Position numbers and translations under genes: made by a program. The notes under the pieces were generated by a model. It was not told the DNA's origin, made no database searches, and worked only from the letters and a program-made list of their open reading frames with translations. Source: an uncultured beta proteobacterium (GTDB lineage Bacteria; Pseudomonadota; Gammaproteobacteria; Burkholderiales; Burkholderiaceae_A). From it: a DNA stretch of 40,481 bases. Below are positions 34,350 to 40,481 of this stretch, piece by piece (position 1 is the stretch's first letter; the number at the start of each line of letters is the position of its first letter). The DNA lies in NCBI GenBank assembly GCA_902586195.1, contig CACIGF010000006.1, forward strand, positions 1 to 40,481, given 5' to 3'.

Positions 34350-35165
34350 ATGCTCAATGGCACGTCAGTAAAACCTTTTCTTAAATGGGCAGGAGGTAAA
34401 GCTCAATTACTACATGAGCTAGCAAAATTATGTCCAAATAACATAAGGAAATACTACGAACCTTTCTTAGGAGGCGGGGCTTTATTTTTTTTTCTCGGGC
34501 CTAAAAACTATCTTTTATCTGATAACAACCCAGAACTAATAAATCTCTATAAATGCGTTGCGGATCACCCAAAGGAGATCGTTCATAATTTAGAGACCAT
34601 GAAAAATGAAGAGTCATATTTTTATAACATTCGTAATAAGAGCTTTTTTGAACTAGACAAAATTTATGCCGCAGCAAGGACTATTTATTTAAATAGAACG
34701 TGCTTCAACGGTCTGTACAGAGTGAATAAAAAAGGACATTTTAATGTGCCTTATGGAAAATATAAAAACCCTAATATAATTCAGAAAGAAAAGATTCTTA
34801 TTGCTAGTAAACTCCTGAGCTCACATAAAATAAAATTAATGGATTTTAGAGAAATAGAAAAAATAAAATTTTCTAAAGATGATTTTATTTTTTTTGACCC
34901 TCCATACGTTCCCGCAGAGGGATATGCAGACTTTAAGAGATATACACGAAAACAATTTACCTACGACGATCATCTTGAACTTGCAGAAATTTTTACAAAA
35001 CTGGCAACAAATAAACTGCGATTGATTTTGACAAATTCCGATACTCATTTTGTAAGAAGTCTGTACAAAAGGCATAAAATTATTACGGTGCAATCAAAAA
35101 GGCTAATCAATATCAAAAGTGATAAAAGAATAAGCCGTGATGTAATCATATATGCCAATATCTAA
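34350..35165 (+). CDS. Dam-like DNA adenine N6-methyltransferase
   Basis: A 271-residue class D12 adenine methyltransferase. Motif X is FLKWAGGK (10-17), motif I is YYEPFLGGGALFFFL (about 35-49) and motif IV is DPPY (183-186). Residues 115-141 (NRTCFNGLYRVNKKGHFNVP) match the Dam/DpnII-type DNA-contact region, so GATC or a related site is possible, not shown. The gene is markedly AT- and Lys/Asn/Ile-rich compared with its neighbours, hinting at transfer. Its last 14 bases overlap the next methyltransferase gene, so the two are coupled. No endonuclease gene lies on either side (EI24 and GST flank them). Confidence 0.92.
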   Translation: MLNGTSVKPFLKWAGGKAQLLHELAKLCPNNIRKYYEPFLGGGALFFFLGPKNYLLSDNNPELINLYKCVADHPKEIVHNLETMKNEESYFYNIRNKSFFELDKIYAAARTIYLNRTCFNGLYRVNKKGHFNVPYGKYKNPNIIQKEKILIASKLLSSHKIKLMDFREIEKIKFSKDDFIFFDPPYVPAEGYADFKRYTRKQFTYDDHLELAEIFTKLATNKLRLILTNSDTHFVRSLYKRHKIITVQSKRLINIKSDKRISRDVIIYANI

Positions 35166-36201
35166 AAAATCTGTTTTTGACCAATTCAATCTTTTCCCAC
35201 CAACAAGGTATATGGGTTCAAAAGAAAAACTAGTCCCTCATCTTTATGATATCTTCGTTAGTTTGAATTTTGAATCAGCTCTCGATCTGATGTCGGGAAC
35301 AAGCGCTATATCCTATCTCTTAAAATGTATGGGCAAAGAAACCATTTCGAATGACTATATGCATATGAATTATTTAGCTGCAAAGTGCTTAATTGAAAAT
35401 GGTACTACCCGGCTAGAAAAATCATTCGCAGAAACATTTATTAGACAAAATAGAAGGTCGAATTTTATTTCAAAAAAATTTGAGGGATTATATTTTGACA
35501 AAATTAATTCTGAAATGATAGATAATATTAATAATAATATTCAATTATTAGATAACTCAGTCGAAAAGGTTATTGCACAGACAGCTTTAATTAGAGCATG
35601 TATAAAGAAAAGGCATAGAGGAGTATTTGCATACACCGGCCTAAATCATGATGACGGCAGAAAAGATTTGCGACTTTCCATAAACGAGCATTTTATACAA
35701 AATATCGACATTATCAATAAAGCCATATTTAATAATGATAAAAATAATAAAGTTTTCATGAAAAATTGTGCAGAAGTCTCATATATACCTGATTTGGTGT
35801 ACATCGATCCTCCGTACTTCTCCCCGTTTTCTGATAACGAATATGTAAGGAGGTATCATTTTGTAGAAGGGTTATCAAGAAACTGGAAAGGCATCCAATT
35901 TCAAGAAGATACCAAAACTAAAAAGTTTAAAAGTTATCCGAGTCAATTCACAAAACTTAGTACAGCAACTGATGCCTTCGATTTACTTATCAAAAAATAT
36001 GCAGAAAGTGACATCGTAATATCATATTCCTCGAACGCTAAGCCAGATAAATTATTTTTTTTAAAAAAGTTAAAAAAATATAAAAGACATGTAGAAATGG
36101 TTTCTGTTAACTACAGGTATAGTTTTTCAAATCAAGGTTTTGCAAAAAATAGAAATAAAAACAAAGTGAGAGAGTATATATTCATAGGGACAAACAGATA
36201 A
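35152..36201 (+). CDS. second D12-class DNA adenine methyltransferase
   Basis: A 349-residue methyltransferase of the D12 class but a different branch. Motif X is RYMGSKEKLVPHL (19-31), motif I is ALDLMSGTSAISYLL (about 43-57) and motif IV is DPPYFSPFSDNEYVRRYHF (219-237). SYSSNAKP near 285-300 resembles the late helix of the family. It overlaps the first methyltransferase by 14 bases. Two adenine methyltransferases in tandem are typical of systems with an asymmetric site, each modifying one strand, or of DpnII-like sets, but no restriction enzyme is visible. The DNA shares the AT-rich, Lys/Asn-rich composition of the first gene. Confidence 0.9.
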   Translation: MPISKKSVFDQFNLFPPTRYMGSKEKLVPHLYDIFVSLNFESALDLMSGTSAISYLLKCMGKETISNDYMHMNYLAAKCLIENGTTRLEKSFAETFIRQNRRSNFISKKFEGLYFDKINSEMIDNINNNIQLLDNSVEKVIAQTALIRACIKKRHRGVFAYTGLNHDDGRKDLRLSINEHFIQNIDIINKAIFNNDKNNKVFMKNCAEVSYIPDLVYIDPPYFSPFSDNEYVRRYHFVEGLSRNWKGIQFQEDTKTKKFKSYPSQFTKLSTATDAFDLLIKKYAESDIVISYSSNAKPDKLFFLKKLKKYKRHVEMVSVNYRYSFSNQGFAKNRNKNKVREYIFIGTNR

Positions 36202-36255
36202 TCAACATTTTACTTACACATTGAACTAAAAAATGCGGCGTCATCTCTCCCAATA

Positions 36256-36843
36256 CTATCGCAGAGCATAGGCCTTTTGGTAAGCAGGACGCTCTTTTAA
36301 TCTATTTGAATATTCTATCAATTCTTCACATATTGAAAAATTCATACTTTCAGCCCAAACCAAACAATGGCCTAATAAAATATCTGGGATTAAAAATTTT
36401 TCGCCACAGACATTTTTCCTTAAAGGAAATTCCGTTATGAACTTTTCTTGATTATTAGCAAACTCCCATTTAAGTACATTGATTATGTCCGGGACCTTTT
36501 TTTCATCTGAAAAAACGTAAGAATGTTTTGCCGCAACCCATATAAGCGCCTCAAACTCATCAAGAATTCTAAATGTTATTGAATCTTGCTTAGCCCTTTC
36601 GATGCTACCAGCCTCCTCCGTAAACGATTTATGTTTATCAGATAAATAGGTAAGGATAGCTACAGAGTCACTTATGAGCACATCATCATCCAAAACAAAA
36701 GGGATTTTCCCATTTTTATATACTTTTTTCGCTTCTTCAGACCTCGGAGCTATCTCTGTTAAGTCGTAAGGAATTTCTAGTTCTTCTAAAAGCCAAACTA
36801 CCCTAAAGGCTCTGGATTTAACCCGGCCAAAAACTTTCAACAT
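36256..36843 (-). CDS. glutathione S-transferase family protein
   Basis: A 195-residue GST. The N-terminal thioredoxin-like domain begins MLKVFGRVKSRAFRVVWLLE, with the KIPFVLDDDVLISDSVAIL glutathione-binding segment (cis-Pro and Ser/Asp). The C-terminal helical domain follows (LDEFEALIWVAAKHSYVF, ILLGHCLVWAE, YSNRLKERPAYQKAYA). The catalytic residue near the N terminus is Ser (VKSRAF). Reaction and substrate are not predictable. It converges on the methyltransferase pair with a 54-base gap and no obvious terminator. Confidence 0.88.
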   Translation of the reverse strand: MLKVFGRVKSRAFRVVWLLEELEIPYDLTEIAPRSEEAKKVYKNGKIPFVLDDDVLISDSVAILTYLSDKHKSFTEEAGSIERAKQDSITFRILDEFEALIWVAAKHSYVFSDEKKVPDIINVLKWEFANNQEKFITEFPLRKNVCGEKFLIPDILLGHCLVWAESMNFSICEELIEYSNRLKERPAYQKAYALR

Positions 36844-37039
36844 TTATTTCCTCCTACCATTGGTTTACACCAAATCAATGATTTTAAATTTTTGCACTAT
36901 CGTAAATAAGCTTGAACAAACCCTAAATTGAACCCCGTTAAAACAAGATAACAATTTTTCGCCTGATTTGAAAATAAAATGATTTTCCTTTACCTTTTAT
37001 AGTAGTTCAAAGATAATCATAATCAGTTTGAGCTTTTTT

Positions 37040-37204
37040 TTAAAAACGTACCTTATTTCCATTCAATCCCGGTGCTAAATAGCACGCCGGCGTACACCCA
37101 ACTTTAGATGGAAGACAATATTCTTTGCACCGTTCTATCTTTTTATTGGGCAAAGTACAAGACCCCAGCACTGCTATGATACTAATTAAAGAAAGCCACT
37201 TCAC
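37040..37204 (-). CDS. small cysteine-rich lipoprotein, 54 aa
   Basis: A short frame starting GTG 37204 and ending TAA 37040. The product begins MKWLSLISIIAVLGSCTLPN, a lipoprotein signal with lipobox LGSC. The mature part of about 38 residues has five more cysteines (ERCKEYC, VGCTPACY). No close family is recognised, and the ribosome site (AAGTGA) is weak. The clean lipobox, length and cysteine spacing make it more than a chance frame. It lies in an otherwise empty spacer between the GST gene and a small membrane protein gene. Confidence 0.62.
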   Translation of the reverse strand: MKWLSLISIIAVLGSCTLPNKKIERCKEYCLPSKVGCTPACYLAPGLNGNKVRF

Positions 37205-37279
37205 TATAATTCACTTTAAGTTCTATTTAAAAAAATCGCGCAACAAAGAAAACAACCTTTAAATCTACGGTTTCGATTT

Positions 37280-37537
37280 TTATTTTCTAAAAAACCGTGT
37301 GTAGATATAAACGAGGGGGATTACTACCAAACATCCAACAACAATATTAAAAGTAATCAACCACCCGAAGTCCAAAATTGCCCCTATTCCGTCTGATAAA
37401 GCGTTTCCAAATAGCGCACCGTACAAGGCTCCATTAATTCCCTGTCCCGCAAACTTCTTATCAAGATCGATTCCGAGTAATGCACAAATTGCAAGCACTC
37501 CGTTATCGATAAAGCCAAACAATAATCCATCAAACAT
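37280..37537 (-). CDS. small two-helix membrane protein, 85 aa
   Basis: An 85-residue protein with two or three hydrophobic stretches: LLFGFIDNGVLAICALLG, the Gly/Ala-rich INGALYGALFGNALSDGIGA and the C-terminal ITFNIVVGCLVVIPLVYIY. The start ATG 37537 follows GGAGG five bases upstream, a strong site. I have a loose recollection of similar small membrane proteins in marine bacteria but cannot name a family. Function is unknown. Confidence 0.68.
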   Translation of the reverse strand: MFDGLLFGFIDNGVLAICALLGIDLDKKFAGQGINGALYGALFGNALSDGIGAILDFGWLITFNIVVGCLVVIPLVYIYTRFFRK

Positions 37538-37717
37538 TGGAACCTCCAGGAGAAAATAAAAGGGACTTTAGTATTTGTTCTACGAACTTCTTTCATATTC
37601 AAAGAAGCAACCCGCCAACCCCGCAGTGTTCCATTTTACGATAGAAAAACTGATTAGGGAAAACTAAATTTTGCCTATTAATCTCCCTAATACGTAAAAA
37701 ATAAATTAAAAGGTTTT

Positions 37718-38218
37718 TCATTTAGTATCTTTAATTTTACAATCGTAGTGAGTATCGTAAGCACTAATTACACTTATATAAGAACGAGTTAGAGTTGTTC
37801 TTGTCCAGGTTGCGAGCGCAAAAACACTAACTTGACCATCATAAACACCTTTTTTCCCAAGAGTCTCCTCATGCCAGTAAATTAGCTTATTGGGAACCTC
37901 CAGATCTCTACTTGCTTTAGAAACCGGAGAGGTAATCTCTTTTTTTTCCCTTACATTTTTCTCACCATCCCACCTATCATAAGAATATACTCTAGTTACT
38001 TTTTCCTTTTTTAAATTTACGATTATATTTTGCTTGTAATTTGCCAACTTGGGGTTTTTTTCTACATGAACTTTATTATCATACGGATTTGTTTGGATGG
38101 TCTTTTTATAACTGCAAACGTATTCAATAGTCTCACTAATCCCAGTGTCACAAAATACAATAGTAAGTGTTAGGAGAAAGATTTTTTTTACTTTATTTAG
38201 ACTAAAAAATGTATACAT
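37718..38218 (-). CDS. exported protein of unknown function
   Basis: A 166-residue exported protein. I place the start at ATG 38218 (MYTFFSLNKVKKIFLLTLTI), which begins a signal peptide; a GTG start nine codons earlier overlaps the hxlR remnant. The mature part is hydrophilic (SYKKTIQTNPYDNKVHVEKN; VTRVYSYDRWDGEKNVREKK) and has two cysteines (YVCSYK and HYDCKIK) near the ends that could pair. No family is recognised. It lies just downstream of the hxlR remnant on the same strand. Confidence 0.65.
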   Translation of the reverse strand: MYTFFSLNKVKKIFLLTLTIVFCDTGISETIEYVCSYKKTIQTNPYDNKVHVEKNPKLANYKQNIIVNLKKEKVTRVYSYDRWDGEKNVREKKEITSPVSKASRDLEVPNKLIYWHEETLGKKGVYDGQVSVFALATWTRTTLTRSYISVISAYDTHYDCKIKDTK

Positions 38219-38241
38219 ATATACTCTTGTAGTTGAGACAT

Positions 38242-38574
38242 TCACCCAATTGCATTAACAGCGATGATCTTCTTTTTATGTTTTTTTCCTAGTTCTTGAA
38301 ATTGACTGATAATGGGCGTGAAAGATCTTCCAAAATCTGTTAGCAAGCACTCAACTTTTGCAGGAACTGTTTTGTAATCTTTTCGTTCATTAGGGTTGTG
38401 TTTTTCTGACTTTCTCAATTGTTTTGTAAGCATTTGCACCGTAATAGGCTTAAGAGCCCTTTTTTATTTGTCTAAAACGCATTGGACACCTTGAATTACA
38501 AATATTAGCGGCATTTTCCACTTGCCTCCTAAAAACCGCGTGACTCCATGAATAGGACAAAAGTTTTGATTCAT
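38242..38574 (-). pseudogene. HxlR-family regulator with two compensating frameshifts
   Basis: The reading frame from ATG 38574 gives MNQNFCPIHGVTRFLGGKWK and MPLIFVIQG, the N-terminal half of an HxlR-type regulator. It hits TAA at 38466-38464. The middle reads RFRQIKK in another frame, and the original frame resumes with ALKPITVQMLTKQLRKSEKH and VECLLTDFGRSFTPIISQFQ to stop at 38242. Total length is 111 codons, normal for the family. Thus about two indels lie near 38478-38484 and 38457-38466, in or beside homopolymer runs (TTTTTT, CCC). HxlR regulators sense redox or electrophile stress and usually control divergent genes. Here the divergent gene is DoxX-like. Confidence 0.82.
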
Positions 38575-38592
38575 ATAGTTTGTTTTATAATT

Positions 38593-38641
38593 GTACTCAT
38601 AAATTTAATAGTACTTGTAACAATCGTTGTGAACAAGTACT
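38593..38641. promoter_or_regulatory. operator-like repeats upstream of the DoxX gene
   Basis: Three copies of GTACT/AGTAC occur. GTACT (38593-38597) and AGTAC (38610-38614) are an inverted pair with a 12-base centre. AGTACTTGT (38610-38618) and ACAAGTACT (38633-38641) are a perfect 9-bp inverted repeat with 14 bases between. They lie between the hxlR remnant and the doxX gene, where an HxlR operator would be expected. Confidence 0.6.
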
Positions 38642-38672
38642 GTCCATATATCTTCACAAGGAGGGTATGACC

Positions 38673-39119
38673 ATGAATAAATTAGATTTGTTATTAAATA
38701 AATTTTTTGATAATTTTGAATTTCTTGGGCCAGTAGTATTGAAATCCTTACTCGGAATAGCATTCATTTTGTATGGTTCTCAAAAATTTCCATTACCGGC
38801 TGATGGACTGTTATCTATGGGATTCACTCCGGGCATGGCAACAATCGTCCCTTTAATCGAAGTGGGGTCAGGACTTGGGATACTTGTATCCATCTTCCTT
38901 AAGGGAGTATCTAAAAGACTACTGACACGAATTTCTGCATTAGTAATTTTTTGCTTCATGGTTGCTGCAATTTTTATTGCCCATCAAGATTGGCTAGTTA
39001 ATGCAAAATTATTTAAAAGTGTTCAAATTTTTCTTTTGGGGGTTTCTTTTTATTTCATAGTCTCTCCAGGTACAATATTAGAGCGGAGAAAAAATAAGAT
39101 AGGGGAGGAAATGTCATGA
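38673..39119 (+). CDS. DoxX-family membrane protein
   Basis: A 148-residue DoxX-family protein with four predicted helices. The start ATG 38673 follows AAGGAGG with an eight-base gap; an ATG two codons earlier is too close to it. VVLKSLLGIAFILYGSQKFP, LLSMGFTPGMATIVPLIEVG, LGILVSIFLKG and FLLGVSFYFIVSPGTI are family features. DoxX proteins are often controlled by HxlR regulators and respond to redox stress, but no general function is proved. The stop overlaps the ATG of the next gene (ATGTCATGA). Confidence 0.85.
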   Translation: MNKLDLLLNKFFDNFEFLGPVVLKSLLGIAFILYGSQKFPLPADGLLSMGFTPGMATIVPLIEVGSGLGILVSIFLKGVSKRLLTRISALVIFCFMVAAIFIAHQDWLVNAKLFKSVQIFLLGVSFYFIVSPGTILERRKNKIGEEMS

Positions 39120-39265
39120 GTTGTGGCTGCGGAAGAAGTCCAACCGGTGAGTGCATAGGTTGGCATGATTTGACAGAAGAGGAATATCAATTAGCTCTTA
39201 AGGAGTACAATAGCCAAAATAATGATTTTGAAGACTCGGATACGAATGGGGAATCAGATAATTAG
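39116..39265 (+). CDS. small CGCG-type cysteine protein, 49 aa
   Basis: A 49-residue protein beginning MSCGCGRSPTGECIGWHDLT, with EEEYQLALKEYNS after it and an acidic tail. Its ATG overlaps the doxX stop (ATGTCATGA), with GGGGAGG seven bases upstream, a strong ribosome site. The cysteines (CGC at 3-5 and Cys13) plus CIGWH look like a metal or redox site. The CGCGRSPTG..IGWH..SEEEY pattern is one I recall in small conserved hypothetical proteins, but I have not searched. It is too short for most gene finders and is cotranscribed with DoxX. Confidence 0.75.
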   Translation: MSCGCGRSPTGECIGWHDLTEEEYQLALKEYNSQNNDFEDSDTNGESDN

Positions 39266-39417
39266 ATTGTGGTTAACCGGATTAATCTAGGTTACAGCCA
39301 AAGAATGTGTAATTACTATACAAAACGATTGTTTTCTATTAGGAAAACTCTGTTTCGTTGCGGATTTGACATCGTGATTTGGACTTGTAGCCCACTTTTA
39401 TTTAGAAGAAAAAAGAT

Positions 39418-40452
39418 ATGAATAAGGATATAGGAATATATTTAGTAATCTTTCTTCTTACAACCGTATTACTGGCTGTCTCAAAAGATACTCTTTCGAA
39501 AAGAAATCAAAATACCGGCGTCCAATTATATGATAAATTTTTAAGTAATTACAAATATCCGTTTGAAGTTTATACATACAGCTTTTCTTCACAAGGGAGA
39601 GATATGAAGATGGCTTACATGTACCTCAGGCCTAAAAAACCACAAATGGGTTTCATCACTCTACTACATGGAAAAAATTTTAATGGAGCATATTGGGAAG
39701 AAACAGCAAACCTTCTTCATGAAAAAGGCTTTGGTATTCTCATTCCAGATCAAATAGGTTTCGGAAAATCGTCTAAGCCAGTCGATTATCAGTACACTTT
39801 TGAAGTCTTAGCACACAATACGAAACGCTTATTAGAATTTTTAAAAATTCAATCTACCCATGTCATTGGACATTCTATGGGAGGAATGCTCGGCTCAAGA
39901 TTTGCCCTGCTATATCCTAAACTTACAAGGCACCTCATCCTAGTCAATCCAATAGGATTAGAAAACTACCTACTTTACTCTGAATACAAAGATGTTGATT
40001 TCTTTTATCAAAACGAGTTAAAGCTAACGTCAGCAGACATAATTTCATATCAAAAAAAATACTATTATGATGGAAACTGGAACAAAGAATACGCTAAGTT
40101 CGCAAATCCTTTAATAGGTTTGATTAATGGTCCAGATTGGAAAGAAATAGCAAAAATTAGTGCTCGTGTATACGATATGATTTTCACTGGCTCTGTAATT
40201 GAAGACTTTCCTTACTTTCAAATACCAGTAACTCTTATTTTGGGTACCAGAGATCGTACTGGCCCTGGGCGTAATTGGATGAAACCTAATATTAATTATG
40301 AACTGGGTCGTTATGACAAGTTAGGAAATAAAGTCAAAAACTATAACAGCAAAATTAAAGTGATTGAACTAAAGAATATTGGGCATGCTCCGCAGATAGA
40401 GGACTTTGGTAGATTTAGAAAAGTATTAGAGGGTATTATTATACAAAAGTAA
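39418..40452 (+). CDS. membrane-anchored alpha/beta hydrolase
   Basis: A 344-residue alpha/beta hydrolase with an N-terminal signal anchor (IGIYLVIFLLTTVLLAVS). The oxyanion region FITLLHGKNFNGAYWEE and the nucleophile elbow GHSMGG (Ser153) are present, along with a catalytic acid in LILGTRDRTGP and the His in KNIGHAPQIEDF. The hydrolase domain would lie outside the cytoplasm. These are typical of esterases or epoxide-hydrolase-like enzymes; substrate is unknown. It lies 150 bases after the CGCG-type gene, with its own AT-rich leader. The window ends 29 bases after its stop. Confidence 0.9.
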   Translation: MNKDIGIYLVIFLLTTVLLAVSKDTLSKRNQNTGVQLYDKFLSNYKYPFEVYTYSFSSQGRDMKMAYMYLRPKKPQMGFITLLHGKNFNGAYWEETANLLHEKGFGILIPDQIGFGKSSKPVDYQYTFEVLAHNTKRLLEFLKIQSTHVIGHSMGGMLGSRFALLYPKLTRHLILVNPIGLENYLLYSEYKDVDFFYQNELKLTSADIISYQKKYYYDGNWNKEYAKFANPLIGLINGPDWKEIAKISARVYDMIFTGSVIEDFPYFQIPVTLILGTRDRTGPGRNWMKPNINYELGRYDKLGNKVKNYNSKIKVIELKNIGHAPQIEDFGRFRKVLEGIIIQK

Positions 40453-40481
40453 AAAAAAAATTATAATCGATTACCCGGTCA

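Overview
The window is AT-rich and gene-dense, with short intergenic gaps and genes on both strands. It looks like the chromosome of a free-living Gram-negative proteobacterium. Evidence for this is ubiquinone hydroxylation (Coq7-type), aconitase B, SelO, many Sec or lipoprotein signal peptides, DUF2177, DUF4149 and DUF6607 proteins, and an EI24/CysZ-like protein. The mix fits an uncultured marine gammaproteobacterium, but that placement is inference. I see no rRNA, tRNA, CRISPR array, IS element or phage genes.

Layout. 1-3940 (minus) holds the bacterial proteasome-homologue (Anbu) operon: ATP-grasp, alpha-E, transglutaminase, then Anbu, which runs off the left edge. 4.1-5.8 kb carries small genes: an EF-hand lipoprotein, a 59-aa zinc-ribbon protein, a small membrane protein and an exported protein. 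5.8-7.4 kb has an arsC-like gene and a companion gene, each interrupted by one in-frame stop, beside a BigR/SqrR-like ArsR regulator and a gene with a probable leaderless promoter. 7.4-14.6 kb is mostly metabolism: a lipoprotein acetamidase/formamidase, DUF4149-coq7, aldehyde dehydrogenase-DUF779, pirin, a renalase-like flavoprotein and DUF2177. 14.7-17.0 kb is a compact CsoR-controlled metal cluster: an outer-membrane-like protein, a periplasmic HMA protein, a MerT-like membrane protein, CsoR and a cupredoxin-like protein, with a CsoR-type operator at the promoter. 17-26 kb holds a DEAD-box helicase, SelO, a beta-propeller lipoprotein, an EamA transporter, a membrane-anchored hydrolase, a BciA/DVR-like reductase and an SDR.

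26.4-30.2 kb (minus) begins with a Fur-type box in front of a DUF6607 gene that is split by an in-frame TGA where Trp is expected. Sel1-repeat and peroxiredoxin genes follow on the same strand. 30.5-33.4 kb is acnB. 34.3-36.2 kb is a pair of overlapping D12-class adenine methyltransferases with no visible endonuclease. The right end has a GST, several small exported or membrane proteins, a degenerate HxlR regulator divergent from a DoxX/CGCG-protein operon with conspicuous operator-like repeats, and an alpha/beta hydrolase.

Themes are metal and redox handling (CsoR cluster, BigR-like, Fur, HxlR-DoxX, peroxiredoxin) and, unusually, four genes in 40 kb broken by point lesions although their reading frames look otherwise intact. 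Several small genes below about 60 codons (4589-4768, 37040-37204, 39116-39265) were found by reading the sequence directly.
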